Positions 45,040 to 55,850 of a stretch of DNA of 64,000 nucleotides are shown here, one piece after another. The position numbers and the translations under genes were made by a program. Source of the DNA: Mastigamoeba balamuthi. Taxonomy: Eukaryota > Evosea > Mastigamoebida > Mastigamoebidae. The stretch covers positions 573,911-637,910 of the forward strand of contig CACRSC010000012.1 in NCBI GenBank assembly GCA_902651635.1, read 5' to 3'. Position 1 is the stretch's first letter. Each line of letters begins with the position of its first letter. The notes under the pieces were generated by a model that searched no databases, was not told where the DNA came from, and saw only the letters and a program-made list of their open reading frames with translations.

Positions 45040-46442
45040 TTACAGAGGAGCAGCGACGATAGTCACTGTTCCCGAAGCCAGCGCCGACTTCTCCACCGGC
45101 TTGCCGTTGACGCCGAGGTGCTCGTGGCGCACCCTGACGCACTCGAACGTCGCGGGCGCCTTGCGGCCAGCCGCGAACGTCTGCGTCTCCACCTTGGGGG
45201 AGAACACGCTCACCACGTCCCCCGCGTGCACGACGCTGCTCGCGACGCCGTACAGCGCCGCGACGACCCTCCTGCGCCCCGCGAGCTCCAAGACCGCGCA
45301 CACTGGCGTCTCCCCGGGCGCCGTGCAGACGCCGACCACCGCCGCGTGCATGATCGCGAAGCCCTCGACGCTGTCCGCGACCCCGGGCGGGGGCAGCGTC
45401 TGCGAGACGCCGCGGGCAGGGGCCCCGGGGCGCGAGATGAGCGCGCAGAGCCTGTCGACGAGCTGCGAGATCTTGCGGGCCTCCTCCGGGGGCGCGGGCC
45501 ACTGCGGGTCGAGCTTGCCAGCGCGGGCGTACTCACACGCAGAGGCCTCGAAGTCGGCGCAGTAGCGCAGCGCAGCCGCCCTGTTGAAGTGCAGGTCCGG
45601 GGACGAGTACCCGAGCTGCGCGGACTTGTCGTACGCCTTGAGGCTCGTCCTGAGCTCCTGGTCGCTCTCCCCGAACGCCAGGGCGTGTGCGACGTGCGCG
45701 TTGCCGAGGACATCTGCGGAGGGCAGGTCGCAGCGGGCCTGAGGAGTGGGGACCACCCGCGGAGCCGCGGACAGCAGACGCGACGAGGTACGCACACCAC
45801 GAGTAGCCGTCCGAGGGGTCGGCGGACACGGCGTCCTTGGCGCACCTGAGGCTCTCGTCGTGCATGGCGCCCCTCTCCTGCGCCTGCACGCCCTCTGCCT
45901 GCGCCAGCTGCCTCAGCACCATCGAGTACCCGCGCAGCGTCTCCTTGTTCTGCGACGAGCCCCCCGGGCGCGGTCAATCACTCGAGCGTCGGGGGTCCTC
46001 CCGGAGAGGCCGTGCGAGCGGACGTTGCGGTTGCGGCTGAGGGCCTCGAGGTAGCAGTGCTTGGCGTTGCAGAGGTCGTTCTTGCGCCACAGGAGCTCCG
46101 CCATCGCGTTCCACGCCCTGGCCATCCCCGGCGCCTTCTTGCACTGGCGACGCTCGTCAGGGCCCAGCCCAGGCCACCCCGCCCCCTCCTCCGACGCACG
46201 GCGCGGGTGAGGCAGGTCTCTGCCTCGCTGGTGTAGGCGTTGGACCAGGCGACGAGGAGCCTGCCGCGGAGGTACCACCACGCGGCGTCGTCGGCCTCGA
46301 TGCCCGCGGCCATCTGCGCGGAGGACGCGGCGACGAGCGAGGACAGCGCCGCGCGCGCGGCGGAGCGCTGCGGGCCTGTGCCGGAGGCGTCGAGGTCGTT
46401 GATCCGCTCGAGCTCCGCCACGGCCGTCTCGAGCGCCTCCAT
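45040..46442 (-). CDS. TTC5: TTC5 (Strap)-like TPR and OB-fold protein
   Basis: ATG at 46442, four exons. The TPR part reads AWWYLRGRLLVAWSNAY, ARAWNAMAELLWRKNDL, YSMVLRQLAQAEG, SWYVLGNAHVAHALAF and SPDLHFNRAAALRYCADF. The C-terminal OB-like domain (HAAVVGVCTAPGETPVCAV, EHLGVNGKPVEKS) matches TTC5 in order and spacing. In animals TTC5 is a p300 cofactor and recognises nascent tubulin to trigger tubulin mRNA decay. Introns use GTGCGTC, GTCCGCT and GTGCGTA donors. Function is by family. Confidence 0.88.
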
Positions 46443-46722
46443 TGGACGGCAGTCAATATGCCGATATCCGCCCGAGATATCGGCTCTCGGTGGTTTTACA
46501 GATCAGAGGCCGCTGTGAAGATGTGTGGTGGACCACCCCAAGAGGGATTGCCAAGGAGACAACCCCGGAGGGAGATTGGGGTGTTGCCCAGTTACATCTT
46601 TCAAGGAGCAGTTGATAACAATTGTGGCACGGCAGCAGTATGGCGTGTGGTCAAAGAGCGTAACGGGTTGTATTTCTCAAACCCCCGGCTTGCCAGGGGG
46701 GTGCTCAGTGACCTCGATGCCT

Positions 46723-47981
46723 TCAGGCAGTGTCGTTCATGGCACTGTCAGCCCCCCTGTGCCCAGACGCCAGGCAGGGACGAGGGCTCTCCTTTCCGAT
46801 GGCTCTTCCAAAGGCGTTGCTGCACTTGTAGACCAGGTTCTTGCCCGTCTGCACCACGTCCTGCATGTTCAAGTTGCAGTGGCTCTGGGGGTCGCACAGG
46901 AACTCTCCCGCGGTTCCCGGGTTGGTGCTCTGGATGTTGACGTAGTTGATGTTGTTGATCTTGAACGCCCCGTGCGTGGAAGGCTTCGCGGCGTCGCTGA
47001 GCTTGTAGAACATGCTCACCTCCATGGTCTTCTTGACGTCCTTGAGGATCAGGTTCTGGAACCACACGTTGGAGAGCGACCCTTCGCAGCCGGGGACCGT
47101 CTTGATGCGCGGCCCGCACGTGGTCCCCGTGAAGTGCACGTTCTTGACGGTGATGTCAGAGATCTTCTCGGTGCACAGAGAGCCGATGGACGCTCCGTGG
47201 CCGGTGCCGAACTGACAGTCCTCGACAACCACCTTGCTCGAGTGGATCGCCACGTTGTCATCGCCCACGGAGATGTCGCAGTTGTGAACTGTGCGCCGTG
47301 GTGGGTAAATCGGGTGCACGCACCCACTGGAAGAGTATGTCACGCACCCCAGAAGTTGTCGCCGTGGACGTCGATTCCGTCGGTGTTGTGCGAGGGATTG
47401 GCGACACCCTCCGATGGAGGAGCGCGCAGGGTGATGCCGAAGATCTCAGTGTTGCTCGCGTACATCTGCAGGCAGTGGTCGGGGCAGTCCTTGACCGTGA
47501 TGCCCGTGACGATCATCGTGTTGGTGTTGCGCGGGTAGATGGTCCTCGGGCGCGCCTTGTTCCTCAGGTTCGCCCACCACGAGGCTCCCTGCCCGTCGAT
47601 GGTCCCCGAGCCCGTGATCGCGACGTTGCTCTTGGCTGTGATCGAGATGGCCGCCTTTGCCTCCGCGGGCCAGTGAGCGTAGTCGTTGGAGATGCGGAGA
47701 GTGCCGTCGATCTTGAGCTCCGTGTGGTCGCCCTTGACGGTAACAGCCTTGAAGAGGAACGTCTTGCCCGCCGGGATAAAGACAGAGCCTCCCCTCGGGG
47801 CAGCTGCGTCGAGAGCCTTCTGGATGGCTGCGCTGTCGTCGGTCCTGCCGTCGCCACGAGCGCCGAACTTGGTGACGTCGAAGACGCCGTCGCCGACGTT
47901 GACGGTCACGTACTTTCCCTTGATCACCTTGGCCTGGCCAAGTGCGACGCACAGAACAAGCAGCGCGATGCTCTTCATCAT
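46723..47981 (-). CDS. Polygalacturonase-like GH28 pectinase
   Basis: Secreted enzyme for pectin breakdown. ATG at 47981 with signal peptide MMKSIALLVLCVALGQA. The beta-helix opens DVTKFGARGDGRTDDSAAI. One intron (GTGCGTGA...CACAG, about 47283-47347) rejoins GDNFW to VHNCDISVGDDN. Catalytic motifs NTDGIDVHG, VGDDNVAIHSS, GTGHGASIGS and PRIKT are all present. This is the only complete GH28 copy in the window. Amoebozoan pectinases are plausible bacterial or fungal acquisitions, but this copy already has an intron with the local GTGCG donor. Confidence 0.92.
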
Positions 47982-48504
47982 TGCAGTGTTGGTGTGTGTA
48001 TTGGACTGATGATTCAACACCTGCTGTACGTCCGTTTTTGAGTACCCGTTTGCCAACCGTCATCTCCGTCTTACCCCGGTAATCAACTGAAAATTCAGAG
48101 TGACGTTCTCGTTCAGATCGTGGATGCGAAAAAAGACCCTAGGCGAAGGGGTCATACGGTGGTGGTAGGGTGATTCCGCGTCGAGGAGTGCAGGGTCACT
48201 CGGGTGTCTTTGGCGGGTGGCCGGTCTCTGAGGGCACAGCGATCAGCCAACGGAAAGCACAGGTTGGTGACTCGACGATAGTTCACACAGCCGTAATAGG
48301 AGAAATCCAGCCACGAAAATAAGTAATACCAGGATGATAACTGCCCCGTTGAAGTAATAGTGCGTGCTGAGTGTCCCAGCCCCTCGTTTTCGTAAGACGC
48401 AGGCGGATTTCGCGTATTCAACACAGTTCTCGCTGCAGTAACGGGCTCAGCCGGAGCGGCGTTGTTGTAGTTTTTGCGCGGGGCTGTGCAGCGGGTCTGG
48501 TGGG
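47982..48504. other. Intergenic, nothing recognised
   Basis: Upstream of GH28 and 3' flank of the DUF3605 gene. No feature supported. Confidence 0.45.
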
Positions 48505-49032
48505 TCACGTGAGGCTCGCGATGCGGTGCCAGAAGACCTGGACGTGGTAGAGGTCTGGGATGGTCATCTTGGGGTTTTCGTACCAGACGAACTCGCAGGC
48601 CCCCTCCCCGAACCTCAGCGCCAGCTCCTCCGCGATGTCTCTCGTCACCGCCCGGCTGAGCGCCTCCTCTCCCCCGCCCCCGTCGGCGCCGCTGTCCGGC
48701 CTCCTCGTGTACCACAGCGTCCAGTGCCTCGTCCCTGCCGGAACGCAGTAGGGAAACATGTTCCTGTCGAACCTCCGCAGCGCCGGCAGCGACTCGCGGC
48801 TGGCCACGTAGAGCCTGCCGTCGGGCGCCGTGTCGGGCGCGATACCAAAGACGGTCTGGAGCGCGTAGTCGGACTCGCTGGCGTAGTGCTGCCGGACGTT
48901 GTGCATGTACTGCTCCTTGCTGGCACGCGTGTCCGGAGACGGCCGGATGCTCTCCGCGCCTGGCACCCACGCGTAGAGCTCGTGCAGCGCCTGGAGGTCC
49001 CGTGGCTCCGCCGACACCCTCGTGTTGATCAT
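48505..49032 (-). CDS. DUF3605-like protein
   Basis: Single exon of 175 residues from the ATG at 49032. The core DRNMFPYCVPAGTRHWTLWY and FVWYENPKMTIPDLYHVQVF matches the pattern I know from DUF3605: a (N/D)xFPYxxxxGxxHxxxW motif and a late WxxNPxxxxSIPxxxHxHVF. The family is mainly fungal and uncharacterised; the conserved His/Trp suggest an enzyme. Only 84 bp separate its ATG from that of XPG. Confidence 0.7.
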   Translation of the reverse strand: MINTRVSAEPRDLQALHELYAWVPGAESIRPSPDTRASKEQYMHNVRQHYASESDYALQTVFGIAPDTAPDGRLYVASRESLPALRRFDRNMFPYCVPAGTRHWTLWYTRRPDSGADGGGGEEALSRAVTRDIAEELALRFGEGACEFVWYENPKMTIPDLYHVQVFWHRIASLT

Positions 49033-49116
49033 CAACGGCCTGCCGCTGTTTGATTTCTGAGATTCAATTGCCGATATCTGGCCGGCCTCGTCGGCGTGTG
49101 AGATTCACTTGCGCCG

Positions 49117-51408
49117 ATGGGTGTCAAGGGGCTGTGGGAGGTCCTTGCTGCCGCCGGCCGCCGCGTCCCGCTCGAGTCGCTGCGCGGCCAGCGCGTGGCG
49201 GTCGACGCGAGCATCTGGCTGTCGGCGCTCGCGTCGTCGCGCGCCCCGCACGCGCACCTGCTGGGCCTCATGACGCGCTGCTGCCAGCTGCTCCACTTCG
49301 GCGCCGCCCGTCTTCGTCTTCNCGCGCAGAGCGCCCGCGCCGACGCGGAAATCGCGCGGCTGGCGCAGTCGGCGCTGCGCAGGCGCCTCAGCGGCCAGCA
49401 GTGGGCGCCCCGCCCCGACGATGCCGCCCATGCCGACGAGGAGGAGGAGGAGGAGGAGCTGCGGGGGCTCCTGGCGATGCTCGAGGAGGAGGCGCCCGCG
49501 GCGGCTGCCGAGGAGGGGCCGGTGGTGGAGGACATGATGAAGCGCCAGGCAGACCTGCGGGCGCAGCGGGCGAGGCGCGTGCGCGAGGCCGGGGGGGCGA
49601 GGCTGGGTGCGGAGCGCTTCTCGGAGGAGCAGACAGTGTCGGTGGCGATGGCGGGGAGAGCGGGCGAGGCGCTCGACAAGGCCAGGCGGGCTGCTGCGCG
49701 GGGCCGCAGGAGAATGGCCAGCGACCACACGACGGAGCTCGTGCTCGTCAGGCGGCAGGAGCAGAAGGTCGAGGACAGCAGCGATGGCGATGACGTCGTC
49801 GACGGCGACGGTGATGTCTTGCCTCCTGTCGCTGCGGCTGCTGCGAGGGAGGTCGAAGTCAAAGCTGAGGACATCGAGGTAGTACTGGAGCCGTGCGACC
49901 TGCGCGACCTCTGTGCGCCGCACGAAGCTCCGCTTCAGCCCGCCGCTGCCGGTAGCCCTGTGCGCTCGGACAAGTGCGAGGACGGGGACGAGTGGGAAGA
50001 CGTGGCTGTGCGCGCCAGCCCTAGCCAAGAGAGCTTACCCGAAACGAGCGAGCATCCAGCCATGCCACCCGCGCCAAGCGATGAGAAGATCGCGCAGAAA
50101 GCTGCCCCTGCTCCAGCCCCGACCGCAGCAGCAGCGCCACCGCCACTTCCCGCGCCTGCCGCCACGAATCCCGAACCTTCAGAAGACCTCGGTGATGAGT
50201 ACCAGAGGGACTTGGCTCTTGCTGTTCGCCTGTCGCTCTCCGAGTACGGGTCTCCCTCAGATCTGCGCAATGGCGGCAGCGATGCAGACGAACCTCGAAA
50301 CCCGTCCGACGCTCGTCCCTCCAAAAGCTGTGAGGAAGAGCCTGCGCTGACCTCGTTCTTCATGATGGACGATGACGATGACAGGGCAGACAACGATGCA
50401 CACGTATCAGAGCCTGCTGGTGGCGTTAAGATAGAGGCGCCGAGGTCTCCACCTCCCGTCGGAACACCGCCCGTTGCTGTGGCCGGCCCAAAGGTCCCGC
50501 CAGCAGCACCAGCACCAGCACCAGCGATTGATGTGCACGACCAGGGGCCCGTAGACGGTATCTCCGCACGGGAGCTGTCGTCAAAGCTGCGGCAGCAACC
50601 CCAGCATCCAGTGGCTCTGGCGGCGTCGGACACGATGTCTTCCCAGGCCGTTGACGAGTGCTGCGACCTCCTGCGCCTGTTCGGGATACCCTACATCCGA
50701 GCGCCCGCCGAGGCCGAAGCCCAGTGCGCGTGGATGGACTCCAAAGGCCTCGTCGACGGCGTCGTCAGCGAGGACAGCGACGTCCTGCTCTTTGGCGCGC
50801 GCACCGTCTACCGCCACGTGTTCAACAGGGACAAGTACCCCGAGATGTACAGGGCCGCCGACATCGACGCCGCCCTCGGCCTGCGACGCGACTCGCTCGT
50901 CAGCCTCGCCCTTCTCTCGGGCAGCGACTACACCGAGGGTGTCCGCGGCATCGGGATGGCGCGGGCGCTCAAGATCGTCCGCCAGTGGGGCGCTGACCTG
51001 CGTGGGCTCAGGCAGAGGGCCCTCGCAACGCCCGACGACGGCACCGAAGGGCTGGTGCGCCTCGTGCGCGGCCTGCAGCTGCCAGAAGGGTTCCCGAGCC
51101 AGGAGGTCATCGCGGCGTACGAGGCGCCGGTGGTCGACAGGTCCGAGGAGCCGCTGACGTGGGGGCAGCCCGACATCGAAGCGCTGAGGAAATTTGCCGT
51201 TAACCGCATAGGAATGGCGCCGGGCAAGGCCGACGCCCACCTGAGCGGTGTGACTGCCGCGCAGGGGCAGCAGGGGGACCACCGCCAGCAGCTGCTTGAC
51301 GTCTACTTCTCGCCGCAGGCCGCCCAGATACCCAGGAAGCAGCAGCGGAGGTCGCCAGCCCCGCTGGAAGCCGTGGCAGCAAAGAAGAGGAAGCGCTCTA
51401 ACGGTTAA
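49117..51408 (+). CDS. XPG: XPG/ERCC5 nucleotide-excision-repair endonuclease
   Basis: Cuts 3' of bulky DNA lesions. The XPG-N domain starts MGVKGLWEVLAAAGRRVPLE with VAVDASIWLSALA. A long acidic spacer follows with a ubiquitin-interacting motif (about 50197-50247, LALAVRLSLSE). The XPG-I domain has AEAEAQCAWM, VVSEDSDVLLFGA and LLSGSDYTEGVRGIG. A PCNA-binding QQLLDVYF sits near the C-terminus, before a basic tail. The single ambiguous base at 49322 lies where VFVFDG is expected; that motif appears only in another frame, so a few bases are probably missing from the assembly. Confidence 0.92.
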   Translation: MGVKGLWEVLAAAGRRVPLESLRGQRVAVDASIWLSALASSRAPHAHLLGLMTRCCQLLHFGAARLRLXAQSARADAEIARLAQSALRRRLSGQQWAPRPDDAAHADEEEEEEELRGLLAMLEEEAPAAAAEEGPVVEDMMKRQADLRAQRARRVREAGGARLGAERFSEEQTVSVAMAGRAGEALDKARRAAARGRRRMASDHTTELVLVRRQEQKVEDSSDGDDVVDGDGDVLPPVAAAAAREVEVKAEDIEVVLEPCDLRDLCAPHEAPLQPAAAGSPVRSDKCEDGDEWEDVAVRASPSQESLPETSEHPAMPPAPSDEKIAQKAAPAPAPTAAAAPPPLPAPAATNPEPSEDLGDEYQRDLALAVRLSLSEYGSPSDLRNGGSDADEPRNPSDARPSKSCEEEPALTSFFMMDDDDDRADNDAHVSEPAGGVKIEAPRSPPPVGTPPVAVAGPKVPPAAPAPAPAIDVHDQGPVDGISARELSSKLRQQPQHPVALAASDTMSSQAVDECCDLLRLFGIPYIRAPAEAEAQCAWMDSKGLVDGVVSEDSDVLLFGARTVYRHVFNRDKYPEMYRAADIDAALGLRRDSLVSLALLSGSDYTEGVRGIGMARALKIVRQWGADLRGLRQRALATPDDGTEGLVRLVRGLQLPEGFPSQEVIAAYEAPVVDRSEEPLTWGQPDIEALRKFAVNRIGMAPGKADAHLSGVTAAQGQQGDHRQQLLDVYFSPQAAQIPRKQQRRSPAPLEAVAAKKRKRSNG
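49322..49322. other. Ambiguous base (N)
   Basis: Only undetermined base in the window, inside the conserved XPG-N domain. Local reading frame around it is inconsistent with the family. Confidence 0.95.
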
Positions 51409-51875
51409 CTTAACAAAGTGTGAAATGCCGGTTTGTCATTTTGCGTTCGACGAAATTTCCAGCATATTTCCCATTGCCAGCAAGAGCAATGCGCGGGATC
51501 CTAAAATGCCGCACGGCGTGTGGCATTGTGGGGGCAAAGCAGCAGCATAACTCGGGGGGAGAGATGGCCTGAGAAAAAGCCGGTCAATTTTTGGTTTTGG
51601 TGTGGTTCGTATGTGTGACAAAGGAGGAAGAGGATAGGTAAAGGCGGAATAGCCCGAGCAGAGGGGAAGGCAGACCTGGGGAGAAGGGGCCCCCCGAGGA
51701 CCCACCAGCGAGCCCGCCTCTGCGCAGCGGAAGTTTTGTGGCGCGGCAACCAGAGGGAAAACTCCGCTGGCGCTGAGGCGAGCTACCGGGTTCCTTTTCT
51801 GGGGGTACCCCCAGCGGCACAGCACCCGGACCCCCGAGTCACCTCCCCGCCGCTATTGCAGCGAGCGCAGGTACT
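51409..51875. other. Intergenic between convergent genes
   Basis: Holds the 3' UTRs of XPG and the Rac gene. No gene seen. Confidence 0.5.
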
Positions 51876-52768
51876 TCAGAGCAGCGAGCAGCCACTCTTG
51901 CGAGTCTTTTTCTTGAAGAGGACTGCCTTGATGGCCTCGTCAAAGACGAGCTTGAGGTTGTCGCCCGTCTTGGCAGAGCACTCGATGTACTTGAGGCTCT
52001 TGATCTTCTTTGCGAGCTCCTGCGCCTGCTCGGGTGTTGTGGGCTTGGAGTTCTGCCCCTTGAGCTTGTCGATGATCGCGCGGTCGTTGCGCGTGTCGGC
52101 CTTGGTGCCGACGAGGATCTGCGGCACGTCGGGGCAGAAGTGCATGACCTCGGGGTACCACTTGGCCTGCACGTTCTCGAACGACACGGGGTTCGTCACG
52201 CTGAAGCAGATCAGGAAGACGTTGGCGTTGGCGTAGCTCAGCGGCCGCAGCCTGTCGTACTCCTCCTGCCCCGCAGTGTCCCACAGGCCCAGCTCGATGC
52301 TCTTGTCGCCAGCAGTCAGGTTCACCACATAGTTGTCAAACACTGTCGGGATGTAGTCCTCTGTGCGGCATCCGCCGTCAGTCCGTGCGGAAACTTCCCC
52401 TCGGTCCGCGCGCGTGCAGAGCGCGGCGCGCCGGGCGAGGGGCGGGGGGAGTGCGTAAACCGAATTGATTTCTCCCCCCGGCGAAAACAGTTTCAATTTA
52501 AAAGCAGGGCAGGAGAAACCGCTCTGCGCACCAGGGAACTTGTTGTTGGCGTACGAGATGAGCAGGCACCTGCGAGGGCGACGCGCGGGCAGCGTTAGGA
52601 ATTGGCCGGAGGGGGCACACAGCGGGCAGATATCTATTTGCGGTGGGTGCGCAGGAAAAAAAAGGGAGGTGCGCCCGCCCTGTGGCGGTTGTGTGCGCTG
52701 GATACGCACGTTTTGCCGACAGCACCGTCGCCAATGACGACGAGCTTGATGGAGACGGTCTGGGCCAT
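51876..52768 (-). CDS. Rac-family small GTPase
   Basis: ATG at 52768, three exons. G1 loop GDGAVGKT, effector region [16 protein letters not shown]3 [18 protein letters not shown]4 as GTKADTRND and G5 ECSAKT. The C-terminus has a polybasic KKKTRKSG followed by a geranylgeranyl-type CSLL box for membrane anchoring. Donors GTGCGTA and GTGCGCA. Controls actin and cell shape, and is a possible substrate of the RhoGAP protein at 30388. All switch residues are standard. Confidence 0.95.
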
Positions 52769-53221
52769 CGATCGCGCGGGGGAGGTGTTCCGGGGGCGGT
52801 TTAGTGATGTGGGGGGTTGATACTGGTCCCGCAAAGGCGCCCGCACGGGGTCTTCTCCCTTTTTTCCTCTTCTGTGAAAGTACGTCAAATGAATCTCGAC
52901 GTCACAAATATATCTGGACTTTGGGCGTGCCTACTCAGCAAACGGACCCTGGCAATTGGCAAGGTCTCATGCTTCGCCAAGGCACCCTATTGGGGAGAAG
53001 GATGGCGGACTGCCTTCCCCGTTTCAGTTCTCAAAGAGGGCACGCACATCACAGTACCTCCAAGAATTTGCCTGCATGGCTGCAGTATATGCACCGTCGC
53101 ATCGTCTCCCCAAAGGGCGCGACAGGGAGAGCTGCGACCGGGATATTTCCACAAATATCCGCCACAGTGCCCCCCTTTTTTTTCTCTCTTTGTTTTTATC
53201 GCCTGCTGTTTGTTGTCCGCC
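52769..53221. other. Divergent intergenic region
   Basis: Between the Rac and MYND gene starts; should hold both promoters. T-rich stretch just before the MYND start. No other feature. Confidence 0.45.
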
Positions 53222-54302
53222 ATGTCCGCTGTGCCTGTCGCTGAGCTGATCGAGACCCTCGCCGCCCGCGAGCCCACGGGCAGCGACGACTCCAAGTGCC
53301 GCGTCTGCGGCAAGACCATCAACCTCTCGCGCTGCGCCCGCTGCAAGTGCGTCGCCTGGGCAGCCCCCGCCACGGGCCACACGGCCCCTCCGTCCCTGCT
53401 CTCTCTCTGCCTCAGCGCTCAGCCCATTCCGGGCCATTTCCCCTCACATTCCCCTCGCCGTCTCAGGTGCGCCGTCTACGACAGCGCCGAGTGCCAGAAG
53501 AGCGACTGGAAGGCCCACAAGGAGGCCTGCAGCCGCATCTGCGAGTACCGCAAGAACCCCGCGCAGGTGCGACGACCCGCCGCAGTGCACTGTTGCACTG
53601 TGCCCTCTGCCCTGCCATCTGACAATTCATCGCGAAAATCCTTCCGCCCCCCTCCTGGCAGCTCCTGCGCTTCGTCGTGGCCCTCGACACCGCCGAGGCC
53701 ACGGCCGAGGTGACGCTGGTCGACCCCGCGCCGGCCCCGAACCACAACGTCGACCTGGACGCGGCGCGGCGCGTCGAGTTCATCGTCGACGCGGCCAAGA
53801 CGGTCGCCGAGTCCGCGGGCGCCGACGAGGACGGCGACGAGGACATGCTGGCGCAGCTGGCGCACGTGGGGGCCGGCAGGGGCATCAAGGGGTGCCTGGC
53901 GGTGCGCCAGGCCGAGGCGTGCCTCGGGGGGCTCGACGGCAGGGCCGACGTCGTCGTCGAGGGCGAGCAGACGCTCAGGTTCACGTACCCGCTCGACAGC
54001 GCCGCGGTGTTCCGCGTTAGGCCGTCGGCCGGGCGCCTCACGAGGGCCGACGTCGCCCTGGTCGTCTCGAAGGTGCGCAGCTCATGACAGCTCTCTCCTC
54101 CTCTCCTCTCTCCTCTCTATCTGTCTGCATGGTTCTCTTCTCACGCTTGGGGGCGCGTGGGGGACAGGTGTACGAGATCATCTACGCGATGGACGCGTCG
54201 TCGGGGCTGTTCGGGGTGAGGCTGCACTCGATCGACGACCTGAGCCTGCACAGCATGTACGAGACGGGCAAGAACGCCTGGAACGTCGCCATCGACTCGT
54301 GA
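53222..54302 (+). CDS. MYND zinc-finger protein
   Basis: Four exons joined at GTGCGTC, GTGCGAC and GTGCGCA donors. Exon 1 and 2 form a MYND finger (CRVCGKTINLSRCARCKC, then CQKSDWKAHKEAC). The downstream domain (RFVVALDTAEATAEVTLVD; VALVVSK, VYEIIYAMDASSGLFGVR) is not recognised. MYND fingers bind short Pro-rich peptides in chromatin or adaptor proteins. No SET domain is present, so it is not an SMYD methyltransferase. Confidence 0.82.
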
Positions 54303-54448
54303 GCAAACACCAGAAACAAAGAAACAGCGTTCAATTCCGGTCTGGTACTGTGCTGTTGACAGACCTTGATGTCTTGCGACTTGTGCGATTGCTTGCGAAG
54401 GTGAATTCTGGAGTTAACACTCTTCTCGCGTCCAAAAATAATGTGAAC

Positions 54449-54520
54449 GGTTCCGTAGTATAAGGGTTAGTATAGGAGACTCTGGATCTCTTGATCTCAG
54501 TTCGAATCTGAGCGAGACCA
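54449..54520 (+). tRNA. tRNA-Gln (anticodon CTG)
   Basis: 72 nt including the discriminator A. Acceptor GGTTCCG pairs with CGAGACC except C5-A68 (mismatch) and a T-G wobble. Anticodon stem GGAGA/TCTCT around CTCTGGA gives anticodon CTG. T-stem CTCAG/CTGAG with loop TTCGAAT. No intron. Confidence 0.88.
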
Positions 54521-54522
54521 AA

Positions 54523-54527
54523 TTTTT
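54523..54527 (+). terminator. Pol III terminator of tRNA-Gln
   Basis: Run of five T residues three bases after the tRNA 3' end. Confidence 0.75.
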
Positions 54528-54577
54528 CTCCACGCGGACAAAATGACTTCTGAGCTCACAATTCCGAATTTTATTGT

Positions 54578-55850
54578 CTAACAGTCCTCAAAGTGTTTCG
54601 GCTCTAACAACAATTCCTCAACCGCCACTGCTGCTCCCTGGCACTGCAGCTCAGCTGGGTGCGCCCTGAATAGCTGTTCGACTTCAGCACGGCGTGCCTT
54701 TAACCTGCTGCCCAGTCGCAGCCTCTGGAGCGCAGCTACATAGTGTCTGCTGCGCACCAAGTTTAGCCTGCACGCAGTGCTGTTCCCGCACTCCGACTCG
54801 GTCGTATTGGGGCAGAATCCGCCCCAACCGGACGCGTGGTGCACCGCCATGAGGTTCTCGTAGCTGTTGTAGGCCTTCGGGCAGACCTCGATCATGAACG
54901 CCATGCTGACAACATTGCCTGTAAACAGGTGGCCCGATATGTTGCTGAACACCTCCTTGAAATACTGCACGTGCGCCCAGTTAGGAATCTCCGGCACCCA
55001 CGTGTGATTGAGCGCCGCCACAGCGGTTGGCGAATGGGGGCACGCACCATGTTGATGATCTCCTGGTCGCCGCTGAACTGCTTGCTGTGGGTCCTGTTGA
55101 GGAGGGCGTTCAGCCCGCGGTAGTGCGCGACCCGCGGCCGGAACAGAATGAACCCGCTGTTCAACTGTTGAAGCGTCAGCCTTTTTCGGCCTTCCCGAGG
55201 GCACTCCGCACCTGGTTCACTGCCATTTCGGTGCAGCTGGCCCAGTCGTCTCGCGCCGCGTAGAACTCCCCCGGCAGCGCGAATAGTTCCGAGGGGTCCC
55301 GCAGGAACGTGACGTCGGCGTCGGCGAACAGGACTCGTCTGCCCTGCAGGCGCTCAGGCATCCGCCAGATTTCGAGCTTGCTCAGGTGACTGACGCGGTC
55401 CGCGGGAAACGGGAGGAAGTTGCGATGGCCCGGCGAGTTGGGGATGTCGACGATCGCGACGCCCGCGTGCTCGAGGACTGCGCGCGACGCCACGCTGACG
55501 TTTGGGGTGCACAGCGCCACGTTCGCAAACATGTTTTGCGAGTGCGATGTTGCGGCCCGGAGCGACTCCACCAGCGACAGATACATGCCGATCGGCCTGT
55601 CGTTTGTCAGGAGCCCGAGGACCACCCTCTCTGTCGAAGGTCTCCGTGCTGCTAGTGACTGTGTTCGAAGGGCGGCTTGCTCGACTTCGGATAGAGTTTC
55701 AAACACCCCGACTTTTGCCTGAAGCATTGCGAGGCAGGTCGTGAACAGAAACACACCGCAGAGCAGGTACGCGATCCTCCGCAACGGCACGGAGGCCTGC
55801 CTGAGCACGCGCTCTCGTGAAAGGCGATCGGAGCACTTCCCGGAGTCCAT
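54578..55850 (-). CDS. GT8-like glycosyltransferase, type II membrane protein
   Basis: ATG at 55850. A cytosolic Arg-rich N-terminus precedes a membrane anchor (IAYLLCGVFLFTTCLAML). The luminal domain has VLGLLTNDRP, KLEIWRMPERLQG, the metal-binding DxD in VLFADADVTFLRDP, and after one intron (GTGCGGA) LNSGFILFRPRVAHYRG and GDQEIINM, a GT8-like pattern. The C-terminal part (HTWVPEIPNWAHVQYF onward) is in another frame: either a second intron starting GTGCGTG with an unusual GAG acceptor, or an indel near 55045. Several N-glycosylation sites fit a Golgi enzyme. Confidence 0.72.

Noticed and set aside
54578-55850. Two separate genes for the glycosyltransferase halves
   Set aside because: The DxD half and the C-terminal half make one normal GT8-type enzyme; an intron or indel at about 55045 is simpler.
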